In this document: positions 1 through 7,641 of the stretch, in pieces
Position numbering within the stretch: position 1 is the stretch's first letter
Layout of the letters: each line of letters opens with the position of its first letter
Translations under genes and position numbers: made by a program
Notes under the pieces: model-generated
The model's database searches: none
Seen by the model: only the letters and a program-made list of their open reading frames with translations
What the model was told of the DNA's origin: nothing
Assembly: GCA_021773815.1 (NCBI GenBank)
Contig: JAJFJS010000100.1
Span: 17,415 to 81,414 of the forward strand
Source: Gammaproteobacteria bacterium
GTDB lineage: Bacteria > Pseudomonadota > Gammaproteobacteria > Steroidobacterales > GCA-2729495
DNA length: 64,000 bases
Reading direction: 5' to 3'

Positions 1-125
1 TGCGCCGCCTGTTCCGCGGAGTCGGCATCGAGGGGATTGCGCGCGTGATTGTGTATCGTCGCGACACGTTTCTCGAGAATCGCTTTTGCGTCGAGTAGTT
101 GTTTTCGAATGCTGTCCTGATCCAT
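1..125 (-). CDS. DksA/TraR-type zinc-finger protein, N-terminal 41 residues (cut by window edge)
   Basis: A minus-strand frame opens with ATG at 125 and runs off the window start without a stop. The visible peptide begins MDQDSIRKQLLDAKAILEKR and continues with a charged helix ending in NPLDADSAEQAA. A short amphipathic coiled coil followed by a D-x-D-S-x-E-Q-A segment is typical of the N-terminus of TraR/DksA-like proteins, which reach RNA polymerase through the secondary channel or act in stress responses. The C4 zinc finger that would confirm the family lies outside the window. The gene is divergent from the mocA-like gene. Family assignment rests on N-terminal pattern only. Confidence 0.55.
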   Translation of the reverse strand, partial: MDQDSIRKQLLDAKAILEKRVATIHNHARNPLDADSAEQAA

Positions 126-257
126 GGCAAGCCGGCCTTTTAGATTCCAGACTGATGGCACCAGTGTACGTCAAGATCGCCCGGTTTTGAACGCGGGCAT
201 CGGCGTGATTGGGAGTGTGGCGGGGGCTTGTGCGGGGGAAGGCGTTACACTGTCGCG

Positions 258-854
258 ATGGACCCGGAAACCGACAAAGCCGCTGGTGCCGGCGTGGCGG
301 GCGTCGTGCTGGCGGCGGGCGCGTCCCGTCGGCTGGGCCGGCCAAAGCAGCTTGTCGAGGTCGACGGTGTGCCGCTGGTCGTGCGGACGATCCGCGCGCT
401 GGCCGCACACTGTGACAGGGGCGTGATCTGCGTCATCGGCGCCGGCGGCGATGACGTGCGTGCTGTTCTGGACGGGCTCGACGTCACGATCGTCGCCAAC
501 CCGGACTGGTCCGAAGGTATCGCCGCGTCGATCCGCTGTGGCGTTGCCCGTGCGCCGGCCAATGCGCGGGCCATCCTGCTGACTGTCTGCGACCAGCCGC
601 GGGTCGGCAGTGCAGATTTCGCGCGGCTCGTGGCCGCGGGTCGGGATGCGCCGACGGCCGTCGTCGCGGCGGGCTACGGTGACGGCTACGGTGTGCCGGC
701 CCTGTTTCCGGCGGCCTGCCGGGAGGCGTTGCTGGCACTGCAGGGTGACAGCGGGGCAAAAGGCGTCATCGCCCGGGCCTCGCCGCGCCGGATCGTCGCG
801 ATGCCGGAAGCCGCGTTCGATGTCGATCGGCGGGCGGACCTGCGGCAGCTGTAG
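258..854 (+). CDS. MocA-type molybdenum cofactor nucleotidyltransferase
   Basis: About 198 residues of the NTP_transf_3 (MobA/MocA) fold. The N-terminal nucleotide-binding loop VVLAAGASRRLGRPKQL has the MocA-type ASRRLGxPK arrangement, not the MobA GGxSxRMG form. This points to a molybdopterin cytidylyltransferase-like enzyme that attaches CMP to the cofactor for xanthine-oxidase-family enzymes. Further family features are VCDQPRV (metal/nucleotide site) and a late GDSGAKGV segment. The following genes, moaD and moaE, support a molybdenum-cofactor role. The start is uncertain: ATG 258 is used, while TTG 228 in frame would add ten residues, and neither has a strong ribosome-binding site. It could instead serve a nicotine- or purine-hydroxylase system. 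Confidence 0.75.
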   Translation: MDPETDKAAGAGVAGVVLAAGASRRLGRPKQLVEVDGVPLVVRTIRALAAHCDRGVICVIGAGGDDVRAVLDGLDVTIVANPDWSEGIAASIRCGVARAPANARAILLTVCDQPRVGSADFARLVAAGRDAPTAVVAAGYGDGYGVPALFPAACREALLALQGDSGAKGVIARASPRRIVAMPEAAFDVDRRADLRQL

Positions 855-921
855 TGTCCGCGTGCTCCATGACGGTGCATCCGCGGCTGTGCCCCGAGGA
901 ACGGCTCTGGGTAGTTAGCAT

Positions 922-957
922 GGGTAATTGCCCCGGGCAATTACCCCGGGAAATTAC
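922..957. repeat. Perfect inverted repeat plus a third half-site upstream of moaD
   Basis: GGGTAATTGCCC (922-933), one C, then GGGCAATTACCC (935-946) form a perfect 12-bp-arm inverted repeat. A third copy of the right half, GGGAAATTA, follows at 948-956, so CCCCGGG[ca]AATTAC is also tandemly repeated with a 13-base period. It sits about 100 bases before moaD, between the mocA-like gene and moaDE. It could be an operator for a dimeric regulator or a cofactor-responsive leader hairpin. No U-tract follows, so a terminator is unlikely. Confidence 0.6.
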
Positions 958-1046
958 GGACAGCGGCCCCGAAGTCGGGTGGTAGACTGCATCGATCAGG
1001 CCCGGTTTGGTGACCCCGGGGCGGGACAAAACAGGAACACATCACG

Positions 1047-1286
1047 ATGCCCAACGTCCGGATCGAATATTTCGCCATTCTGCGCGAGCATGCCGGCAAG
1101 GATGCCGAGGAACTGCAGACCGGCGCCTGCACCGCCGGCGAACTGTTCAACGAACTCGCCGATCGTTATGCGTTTCCGGAGCTGAACAGTATGAAGGTTG
1201 CGATCAACGAAGAATTCGACGACTGGGATACGGCGCTGGCCGACGGCGATTCCGTTGCCTTCATTCCGCCGGTGGCCGGCGGATGA
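1047..1286 (+). CDS. moaD: Molybdopterin synthase small subunit (sulfur carrier)
   Basis: 79-residue ubiquitin-fold protein. It ends in the obligatory Gly-Gly (FIPPVAGG), whose terminal carboxylate is adenylated and then thiocarboxylated to donate sulfur to precursor Z (cyclic pyranopterin monophosphate). The start MPNVRIEYFAILREHAG matches the MoaD first strand. Length is normal for MoaD. Its TGA overlaps the moaE start (ATGATG at 1283), so the two synthase subunits are translationally coupled, as expected for a 1:1 complex. Confidence 0.93.
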   Translation: MPNVRIEYFAILREHAGKDAEELQTGACTAGELFNELADRYAFPELNSMKVAINEEFDDWDTALADGDSVAFIPPVAGG

Positions 1287-1795
1287 TGCGTTTTGCTTTT
1301 TCACGTGAGCCGGTTTCGGGCGCCGACATCCGGCGTCTCGTCGGCGATGATGCAGCCGGCGCCTATGTCGCGTTCGAGGGCTGGGTGCGCAATCACAACG
1401 AGGGACGCGAGGTTCGACGGCTCGAATACGAGGCCTACGAAAGCCTGGGCGTCAAGGAGGGTGAGCGCATCATCGCCGAGGCCGGGCAGCGATTCGGCGG
1501 CGCCAGCGTTTATTGCGTGCATCGACTCGGACCGCTCGAGATCGGTGACATCGCCGTGATCGTCGGCGTCAGCACGCCCCATCGCGGCGAGGCATTCGAC
1601 GCCTGCCGCTACGTCATCGACGAGGTCAAGCACCGCGTGCCGATCTGGAAAAAAGAGCACTATGTCGACGGTGATTCCGGCTGGGTCAACTGCGAGCGGT
1701 GCGCCTCGGCGGCCCATGATCATGACCACGACAGCCATGACGACCCCTCGGGTGATGAACGGCAGCGCGGCACCGGGCGCCGGCAGGCCGGCTAA
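1283..1795 (+). CDS. moaE: Molybdopterin synthase large (catalytic) subunit
   Basis: About 170 residues. The catalytic core is present: GAYVAFEGWVRNHNEG near the N-terminus, VHRLGPLEIGD, and the lysine-bearing KHRVPIWKKEHY, which corresponds to the MoaE active-site lysines that accept the MoaD thiocarboxylate. It converts cyclic pyranopterin monophosphate to molybdopterin. The start overlaps the moaD stop; ATG 1283 and ATG 1286 are both possible. A tail of about 30 residues after the conserved domain is unusual: it is rich in His and Asp (HDHDHDSHDD) and then basic. It is probably a metal-binding or disordered extension and is absent from compact MoaE proteins. Confidence 0.93.
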   Translation: MMRFAFSREPVSGADIRRLVGDDAAGAYVAFEGWVRNHNEGREVRRLEYEAYESLGVKEGERIIAEAGQRFGGASVYCVHRLGPLEIGDIAVIVGVSTPHRGEAFDACRYVIDEVKHRVPIWKKEHYVDGDSGWVNCERCASAAHDHDHDSHDDPSGDERQRGTGRRQAG

Positions 1796-1818
1796 AAGAC
1801 TGCCCGTGCGTCGGCTCG

Positions 1819-2661
1819 TCAGCGAGCCAGTCGTTCGCGAATGATCAGGTCGTTGGCGACCGCCAGCATATCGTCAAAGTTCTTGATGCCGTCGCCGGTC
1901 GTCAGGTATTTGCCGTTGATGACGAGCAGCGGGACGCTTTGGATGCGATAACGCTGGGTCAGGTTTTTAGCCCGCTTGAGTTTGCTCTCGACGGCGAATG
2001 AGCGAAATGTCTTGTTGAACTCTGCTTCGGAAATGCCGAATTTTTTGATGAACTCGAGGATATCGGCTTCATTCGTCAGCATCCGATTGTTCACGTGCAA
2101 CTCGTTGAATATCGCCGAATGGACCTCGTCGAGCTTGCCCAGGGCTTCAACCGTATAAAAGAGCCGGGCATGGATCGCATTGGTCGGATTCCACATGACG
2201 GGCAGGCGAATCAGGTTCACGTCATCGGGCAGCGTCCGCTCCCAGTTGTCGATGATCGGGTCGAAATTGTAGCAATGCGGGCAGCCGTACCAAAATACCT
2301 CGGCAACTTCGACGGCATCCGGCGAGCTGCTCGTGCCTTGGGCCGTGGTCAGCTTCGTAAAGTGCGTGCCTTCCCGGTACTGCTGCAGTTGAGGCGCCGC
2401 GTCGGCGGTCTCGGTCTTTGCCAGGACGATCGGTTCCGGCTCTGCCGCCGCTTCGCCGGTCGATTCCTCGACCACTTCGACCGGCCGAGGCGACTCGGCG
2501 ACCGGGGCAGGCGAGTCGTTCGCCGGGGCGGCTGCGACTGCCGGCGCCGCCGGTTCGGTGGCGGGCGCCGCCGTGGGGCGGTCCGGGCCGGAAGCGTCAC
2601 CGCAGGCGGCGAACAGGCAGGCCAGCAGGGCCAGTGTCAGTAATCGGGTCGATTTCATCAT
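1819..2661 (-). CDS. dsbA: Thiol:disulfide interchange protein DsbA, probable lipoprotein
   Basis: 280 residues. The C-terminal ~185 residues form a DsbA domain: FWYGCPHC (Cys127 and Cys130), an inserted helical domain, and a cis-proline segment SVPLLVING. It oxidises cysteine pairs in exported proteins. The N-terminus MMKSTRLLTLALLACLFAAC has a signal sequence ending in a plausible but imperfect lipobox at Cys20. A Pro/Ala/Glu-rich linker of about 70 residues follows, so the enzyme is probably tethered to a membrane rather than soluble. It lies just downstream of cytochrome c4 on the same strand, a conserved pseudomonad-like order (engB / cc4-dsbA). An AGGA-type ribosome site precedes ATG 2661. 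Confidence 0.92.
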   Translation of the reverse strand: MMKSTRLLTLALLACLFAACGDASGPDRPTAAPATEPAAPAVAAAPANDSPAPVAESPRPVEVVEESTGEAAAEPEPIVLAKTETADAAPQLQQYREGTHFTKLTTAQGTSSSPDAVEVAEVFWYGCPHCYNFDPIIDNWERTLPDDVNLIRLPVMWNPTNAIHARLFYTVEALGKLDEVHSAIFNELHVNNRMLTNEADILEFIKKFGISEAEFNKTFRSFAVESKLKRAKNLTQRYRIQSVPLLVINGKYLTTGDGIKNFDDMLAVANDLIIRERLAR

Positions 2662-2727
2662 GATGCGTCCTCAGCTCGGCCGCCGGTTATCCGTGGCTGG
2701 CGGGCGTTATGAATGGGTTCGTCGGCG

Positions 2728-3378
2728 TTATTGCAGGCCCTGAATATAAGATGCGACGGCGCGAATCTCGGCTTCGCTCATCAACGCCGAAATATTGCGC
2801 ATGACCTGATTCTTGTCGGCGTCGGACTGGCGTTGGCCGCTGCGATACGCCAGTAGCTGAATGGCGGTATAGGCGGCGTGTTGACCGGCCAGGGTCGGAT
2901 ACCCGGCGCCCGGGTTGCCTCGACCGGCCGGACCATGACACGCCATGCAGGCGCTGATGCCCTTGTCGAGGTCGCCGCCGCGGTAGAGGCGTTCGCCCGG
3001 CTCGACGAGCGCCGGGTCGGCCGTCAGCCGCCGCGGTGTCAGCGTCGCATAATAGGCGGCCAGATCCTGAATCGCCTGATCGTCGAGCCCGGCTGCCTGT
3101 CCGGACATGAAAGCGTTTTTGCGCCGGCCGTTTTTGAAGCTGTGCAGCGAGTCGGCCAGATACTTGGGATTCTGGCCGGCAAGACTCGGCCATTCGGGAT
3201 TGACGCTGTTGCCGTCGGCGCCATGGCACGCGGCGCACGTTGCCGAACGTGCCCGGCCCTGCTCCGCATCTCCATCGGCCAGCGCGGGCCAGACGGCCGC
3301 CAGCAGCAAGGCACACACGGCCAGTGTGCCGCGGCCGAGCCGTGAGCGTGGGTTGCCGATGTTGTTGCGTCTGGTCAT
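2728..3378 (-). CDS. Diheme cytochrome c4
   Basis: 216 residues: a Sec signal peptide (about 1-35, ending PALADG) followed by two class-I cytochrome c domains. Their heme sites are CAACH (48-52) and CMACH (144-148). Each domain has the c4-type PSLAGQ or PTLAGQ loop and distal Met segments (NAFMSGQ, MRNISALMSE). It acts in the periplasm as an electron carrier to terminal oxidases. GGGGAA lies at the right distance before ATG 3378. It is probably cotranscribed with dsbA and divergent from engB. Confidence 0.93.
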   Translation of the reverse strand: MTRRNNIGNPRSRLGRGTLAVCALLLAAVWPALADGDAEQGRARSATCAACHGADGNSVNPEWPSLAGQNPKYLADSLHSFKNGRRKNAFMSGQAAGLDDQAIQDLAAYYATLTPRRLTADPALVEPGERLYRGGDLDKGISACMACHGPAGRGNPGAGYPTLAGQHAAYTAIQLLAYRSGQRQSDADKNQVMRNISALMSEAEIRAVASYIQGLQ

Positions 3379-3517
3379 CCGTTTCCCCGGTTGGTCCTTT
3401 TCGGCGTGCTAATATCGCCGCCGCGGCGCATTTTACACGAGTTTTCATGAAACCATGAGTCGGTGCGCCGGCCGGGCGACCCTGCGCGACCGGAAAACCG
3501 CCACCGTGAGCGCCCCG

Positions 3518-4147
3518 ATGTCCGCATTTTCAGATGCCCGCTTCCTGACCAGCGCCAACGCGCCCGCCGGATTTGCCGACGATCAGGGCACGGAAGTGGC
3601 GTTCGCGGGCCGGTCGAACGCCGGTAAATCGACGGCGATCAATACCATCGTTCACCGCAAAAATTTTGCCCGGACCAGCAAGCAGCCCGGCCGCACGCAG
3701 TTGGTCAACTTTTTTAGCCTCGGCGCAGACCGACGGCTCGTCGATTTGCCCGGCTACGGGTATGCGAAGGTCGGCCCCTCGATGCGCCGCCACTGGCAGA
3801 AACTGCTGGAGACCTATTTTCGGTCGCGCCGTTCGCTGGCCGGCACCATCATCGTCGTCGACAGCCGCCGGTCGCTCGGCGAATACGATCGGCTGATGCT
3901 GGACTGGTGTCGGTCGCTCGACTGCCCGGTACACGTGTTGCTGACCAAGGCCGACAAGCTGAATCGTCGCGACGGGGCTGCGGCCCTGGCCGGCGCGCGG
4001 GCCGAACTCGGCGAGACGGCGACCGTGCAGCTTTTTTCGGCGACCGCGGGCACCGGGGTCGAGGAGGCGCGGAAGCGGCTGCAGGCCCTGTTGGGGGGAG
4101 CCCGGAAATCCCACCCACCCGCTGACGGCGGGGCGGTGGGAAACTGA
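3518..4147 (+). CDS. engB: Ribosome biogenesis GTPase EngB (YsxC/YihA)
   Basis: About 209 residues of the TrmE-Era-EngA-EngB GTPase group. It has the P-loop GRSNAGKST, switch II DLPGYGYAKV, the G4 motif TKADK and a G5-like SA segment. The protein assists late assembly of the 50S subunit. The chosen ATG 3518 gives MSAFSDARFLTSA, matching the usual 15-25 residues before the first strand. In-frame GTG 3506 and ATG 3455 would add 4 and 21 residues and cannot be excluded. The position next to polA, with a small-RNA-sized gap between them, is conserved in enterics and pseudomonads. Confidence 0.92.
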   Translation: MSAFSDARFLTSANAPAGFADDQGTEVAFAGRSNAGKSTAINTIVHRKNFARTSKQPGRTQLVNFFSLGADRRLVDLPGYGYAKVGPSMRRHWQKLLETYFRSRRSLAGTIIVVDSRRSLGEYDRLMLDWCRSLDCPVHVLLTKADKLNRRDGAAALAGARAELGETATVQLFSATAGTGVEEARKRLQALLGGARKSHPPADGGAVGN

Positions 4148-4501
4148 ATGAGCAGCAGGAGCCGGCAGGTACGGATCTGTTTCACCCCCTGATCCAGTGT
4201 TCCTGCCATCGTCCGGTCTTTGATCTGGCGGCGGATCCGGCGGTTTTTCGCTGGTCCCGACTTGCGCTTCACTCAACCGGTGGCGGTGCCACTGGCTTCG
4301 CTCTCGAGCGGCGCCGGGACGGCAGCAAATTCCGCCGGCTCTCGGGATGCTGATGAGATTTCCGGGCTGGCCCGGAAGCGGCATCGGCCGGCAGTGCACT
4401 CTGATGGTGCGGGTGGTGGGAGCATTATCCGCCATGTGTCGATATGCCGCCAAAATCGGCAAAAATGCCGCTAAAAGTCTTTATTTTGCTTTGATCGGGT
4501 G
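4148..4501. other. Gene-free stretch downstream of engB
   Basis: About 350 bases between the engB stop and the small-RNA terminator. Open frames here are short and have no recognisable family or good start. A weak sigma70-like match on the minus strand (TTGGCG, 18 bases, GATAAT near 4440-4470) points toward the engB 3' end, but nothing downstream supports it. I see no gene in this stretch. Confidence 0.4.
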
Positions 4502-4542
4502 AAAAAAACCCCGGACAGCGCGGGGAGCGCTGCCCGGGGTTC
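4502..4542 (-). terminator. Rho-independent terminator (minus strand)
   Basis: Read on the minus strand, a 14-bp stem (ACCCCGGGCAGCGC pairing with GCGCTGTCCGGGGT, one mismatch) with a 5-base loop runs directly into seven T residues at 4508-4502. It would end the candidate small RNA described here and any read-through from polA. Confidence 0.85.
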
Positions 4543-4617
4543 AGGATAACCGGTTTGGGGGGACCGGTTGCAATGCCCGCTTAGGGAGGATAGCGGGACT
4601 TATTCGGTGATTATGAT
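4502..4617 (-). ncRNA. Candidate sigmaE-dependent small RNA in the polA-engB gap (ErsA/Spot 42 position)
   Basis: A sigmaE-type promoter and a strong terminator delimit an RNA of about 116 nt on the minus strand. Hairpin 1 (4597-4576) is CCCGCT/AGCGGG with a loop containing CCUCCC. Hairpin 2 (4569-4548) is AACCGGT/ACCGGTT with a C6 loop. Hairpin 3 is the terminator. Both loops are complementary to Shine-Dalgarno-like G-rich sequences, as expected for an antisense-acting small RNA. In enterics Spot 42, and in Pseudomonas the AlgU-dependent ErsA, occupy this same polA-engB interval. Sequence identity to either was not established; the call rests on locus, promoter and fold. It could also be processed from the polA 3' end. 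Confidence 0.65.
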
Positions 4618-4623
4618 ACACGT

Positions 4624-4652
4624 TTAGAACGTGTCCAAACAAATAAGTTCCC
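4624..4652 (-). promoter_or_regulatory. RpoE (sigmaE/AlgU)-type promoter
   Basis: On the minus strand GGGAACTT (4652-4645) is followed after 16 bases by TCTAA (4628-4624). This matches the GGAACTT-N15/16-TCnAA extracytoplasmic-sigma consensus closely. It starts 22 bases past the polA stop and points at the small-RNA interval. A perfect 7-bp-arm palindrome, ACACGTT-CTA-AACGTGT (4618-4634), overlaps the -10 and could be an extra operator. Confidence 0.65.
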
Positions 4653-4674
4653 GACTGCGGCGGGCGTTCTGCGC

Positions 4675-7431
4675 TCAGTGGGCTTCGTCCCAGTTCGCGC
4701 CGGTGCCGGCATCGACCCGTAGCGGGACGCGCAGCACCGCGGCCCGGCTCATCAGGTCGACGACCTGTGCGCGGACGTCATCGATCTGGTCCCGGTGCAC
4801 TTCGAGGACGAGTTCGTCGTGCACCTGCATGATCAGCCGGGCATCGACCCGGCTGTCGGTCAGCCAGCGGTCGACCGTGATCATGGCCTTCTTGATGATG
4901 TCCGCAGCCGTGCCCTGCATCGGCGCGTTGATCGCGCTGCGTTCCGCGTACTGGCGACGCTGCGCCTGGCGTGCGTTGATGTCGGGCAGATACAGGCGCC
5001 GACCGAATACGGTTTCGACAAACCCGGTCTCGTGCGCGCGTTCGCGTGTGGAGTCCATGTACTGTTTGACGGCGGGATAGCGCCCGAAATACAGGTCGAC
5101 ATATTCCTGCGCCTGGACGCGGTTGATGCCGAGCTGGCGACCGAGCCCGAACGCGGACATGCCGTAGATCAGCCCGAAGTTGATCGCCTTGGCCGAGCGA
5201 CGCTGGTCCGCCGTCACGTCGTCGAGCGGCACGCCGAAGACCTCGGCGGCGGTCGCCTGGTGAATGTCCCGATTTTCGCCAAACGCGGTGAGCAGCCCTT
5301 CGTCTTCAGAAATATGCGCCATGATGCGCAATTCGATCTGCGAATAATCGGCGGCCAGCAGTACGTAATCGTCCGGGGCGATAAATGCCTGGCGAATGCG
5401 GCGTCCTTCCTCGGTGCGGATCGGGATGTTCTGCAGATTCGGATCCGAAGATGACAGTCGCCCGGTCGCGGCGACGGCCTGATGATAAGACGTGTGAATG
5501 CGTCCGGTTCGGGGGGCGATCTGTTGCGGGAGTTTGTCGGTATAGGTCGATTTGAGTTTGGCCAGGCTGCGGTAATCAAGAATCAGCTGTGGCAGTTCGT
5601 AGTCCGCGGCCAGTTCGCTCAGTACGTCCTCGGCCGTCGACGGCTGACCCTTCGGCGTCTTGCGCAGCACCGGTAGTTTGAGTTCGGTGAACAGGATCTC
5701 CTGGAGCTGTTTCGGCGAGGCGAGGTTGAACGGGTGACCGGCAACCCGGTGCACGTCGGCCTCGACCGCGGCCATTTGCTCGGCGAACTCATGGCTGAGC
5801 CGGCGCAGCAGCGGCGCGTCGACGAGCACGCCGTTGTCTTCTGTGCGCAGCAGCACCTCGACGAGCGGCTGTTCGATGTCGGTATAAACTGCGGCGAGCG
5901 AGCCGGTCGCTTCGATCTGCGGCCATAGCGCGGCGTGCAATCGCAGCGTAACGTCGGCATCTTCGGCGGCATAGGGCGCGGCCGTTTCGATCGGCACCTC
6001 GTCGAACGAGAGCTGTTTGGCGCCTTTGCCGGCGACATCCTGGTACCGAATCGTCTGTAGTCCCAGGTATTGGCGCGCGACCGAATCGAGATCGTGGCGC
6101 GTCGCCGTGCTGTTGAGCACATAGGACTCGAGCATCGAGTCGTAGCGCATGCCGGCCAGGCGGATGCCGTAGTTGCCCAGCACGTGGGCATCGTATTTCA
6201 GGTGATGGCCGACCTTGGCGCGTTCCGGATTCTCGAGCCATGGCCGCAGCTTTGCCAGCACGGTATCGCGGGACAGCTGTTGCGGCGCGCCCGGATAGGT
6301 ATGCGCGACGGGCACATAGGCGGCCCGGCCGGCCGCCACGGCGAGCGACAGGCCGACGAGTTCGGCAGCCATGTAATCGATGCTGGTCGTTTCGGTATCG
6401 AAGCCGACGAGTTCGGTGCGCTCGATGTCGCGCAGCCAGTCGTCGAGTTGTGCCTCGGTCCAGATCACATCGTAGTCGGTCGATGCCGCTTCGGCCGATG
6501 TCACGGCCGCGCCGACCGCCGGTTCCGGATCGCCGAGCGCGTCGAGCAGCCGGCGCAGTTCGAGATGCTCATACAGGCTGCGCAGCGTATCGACATCGGG
6601 CGGCTGCGCGTGCAACGCATCGAGTGTCGTGTCCAGTTCGACCTCGAGTCGAATGGTCGCCAGGTCCCGGGACAACAGCAGTGTTTCGCGGTGCTCCTCG
6701 ATGCGTTGCGCCAGCGACTGGGCGCCGCGGATGGACAATCCGGTGACGGCATCGAGGTCCGCGAGCAGGTCATCGATGTGGTCGAAATGGGCGAGTAGTG
6801 CGACGGCGGACTTCGGGCCGACCTTGGGTACGCCCGGAATATTGTCGGAACTGTCGCCGACCAGCGCGAGGTAATCGATGATCTGATCAGGGCGTACGCC
6901 GAAACGTTCGACGACGCCGGCCGCGTCGGTTGCGCGCGGTGTCCGGTTCGGTCCGCGTGGCATCGTGTCGAGCAGCGTGACATCGGCCGAGACCAGCTGC
7001 GCCATATCCTTGTCGCCGGTCACGATCGTGACTGCCATGTCCGCGGCCGTCGCCTGTCGCGCGAGCGTGCCGATGACGTCGTCGGCCTCGACCCCCTCGA
7101 CGCGCAACAGCGGCCAGCCGTTGGCCGCGATCGCCTCGAGCAAGGGTTTGACCTGCTCGCGGAGCGCGTCGGGCATTGACGGCCGATTGGCCTTGTAGGC
7201 GTCGAACAGGTCGTCGCGGAACGTCCTGCCCGGTGCGTCGAAGACGATGGCGAATCGTTGCGGCGCTTCTTCCCGCAGCAGCTTGTGCAGCATCGACAGC
7301 ACGCCGTGAATTGCGCCGGTGGGTTCGCCGGCCGAATTTGTCAGCTCCGGCAGGGCGTGAAACGCCCGGTACAGGTACGACGATCCGTCGACGAGGATCA
7401 GCGACGGCTTCTCGGGCGGTGCGCCGGTCAT
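4675..7431 (-). CDS. polA: DNA polymerase I
   Basis: 918 residues with the full three-domain layout. The N-terminal 5'-3' exonuclease (about 1-290) carries LILVDGSSYLYRAFHA and VTGDKDMAQLV. The 3'-5' proofreading domain (about 310-510) includes FDTETTSIDY and ending-helix aspartates. The C-terminal polymerase has motif A LLAADYSQIELR, motif B RRSAKAINFGLIYGM and motif C QVHDELVLEV. It fills gaps, removes RNA primers and repairs DNA. It follows lptM closely on the same strand, so it may be reached by the upstream arginine-operon transcript. Typical length; no anomalies seen. Confidence 0.97.
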   Translation of the reverse strand: MTGAPPEKPSLILVDGSSYLYRAFHALPELTNSAGEPTGAIHGVLSMLHKLLREEAPQRFAIVFDAPGRTFRDDLFDAYKANRPSMPDALREQVKPLLEAIAANGWPLLRVEGVEADDVIGTLARQATAADMAVTIVTGDKDMAQLVSADVTLLDTMPRGPNRTPRATDAAGVVERFGVRPDQIIDYLALVGDSSDNIPGVPKVGPKSAVALLAHFDHIDDLLADLDAVTGLSIRGAQSLAQRIEEHRETLLLSRDLATIRLEVELDTTLDALHAQPPDVDTLRSLYEHLELRRLLDALGDPEPAVGAAVTSAEAASTDYDVIWTEAQLDDWLRDIERTELVGFDTETTSIDYMAAELVGLSLAVAAGRAAYVPVAHTYPGAPQQLSRDTVLAKLRPWLENPERAKVGHHLKYDAHVLGNYGIRLAGMRYDSMLESYVLNSTATRHDLDSVARQYLGLQTIRYQDVAGKGAKQLSFDEVPIETAAPYAAEDADVTLRLHAALWPQIEATGSLAAVYTDIEQPLVEVLLRTEDNGVLVDAPLLRRLSHEFAEQMAAVEADVHRVAGHPFNLASPKQLQEILFTELKLPVLRKTPKGQPSTAEDVLSELAADYELPQLILDYRSLAKLKSTYTDKLPQQIAPRTGRIHTSYHQAVAATGRLSSSDPNLQNIPIRTEEGRRIRQAFIAPDDYVLLAADYSQIELRIMAHISEDEGLLTAFGENRDIHQATAAEVFGVPLDDVTADQRRSAKAINFGLIYGMSAFGLGRQLGINRVQAQEYVDLYFGRYPAVKQYMDSTRERAHETGFVETVFGRRLYLPDINARQAQRRQYAERSAINAPMQGTAADIIKKAMITVDRWLTDSRVDARLIMQVHDELVLEVHRDQIDDVRAQVVDLMSRAAVLRVPLRVDAGTGANWDEAH

Positions 7432-7436
7432 GCGGC

Positions 7437-7631
7437 CTACTCGGCGGCCCGGGTCGGGTCGGCCGGTGCCGGGTCCTGTGGGTCTTCGTCTGCTGTTTCT
7501 TCCTCGGCCACGGCGGGTTCCGCCGCTGCGGCGACGTCCTCCACGGGCAGGTACAGGTCATCTTTCAGGCCGCAGCCGGTCGTGATGATTGTGCCAAGCA
7601 GGGCAAGCACCACGATCAGGAAACGCAGCAT
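7437..7631 (-). CDS. lptM: Small lipoprotein LptM (YifL/LppL family)
   Basis: 64 residues beginning MLRFLIVVLALLGTIITTGC. A lipoprotein signal is followed directly by the family signature CGLKDDLYLPVE (compare CGxKGPLYLP). The rest is an acidic Ala/Glu/Asp/Pro-rich tail. In E. coli LptM binds the LptDE lipopolysaccharide translocon and helps its oxidative maturation. It sits in the short gap between argH and polA on the same strand. ATG 7631 is chosen because it begins the signal peptide; longer in-frame readings overlap argH and look spurious. Confidence 0.85.
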   Translation of the reverse strand: MLRFLIVVLALLGTIITTGCGLKDDLYLPVEDVAAAAEPAVAEEETADEDPQDPAPADPTRAAE

Positions 7632-7641
7632 CGCGCCCACG

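Noticed and set aside
4148..4500. Minus-strand frames downstream of the small RNA, one starting GTG KRKSGPAKNRRIRRQIKD
   Set aside because: The frames run on antisense into engB, lack a convincing ribosome site and match no family.
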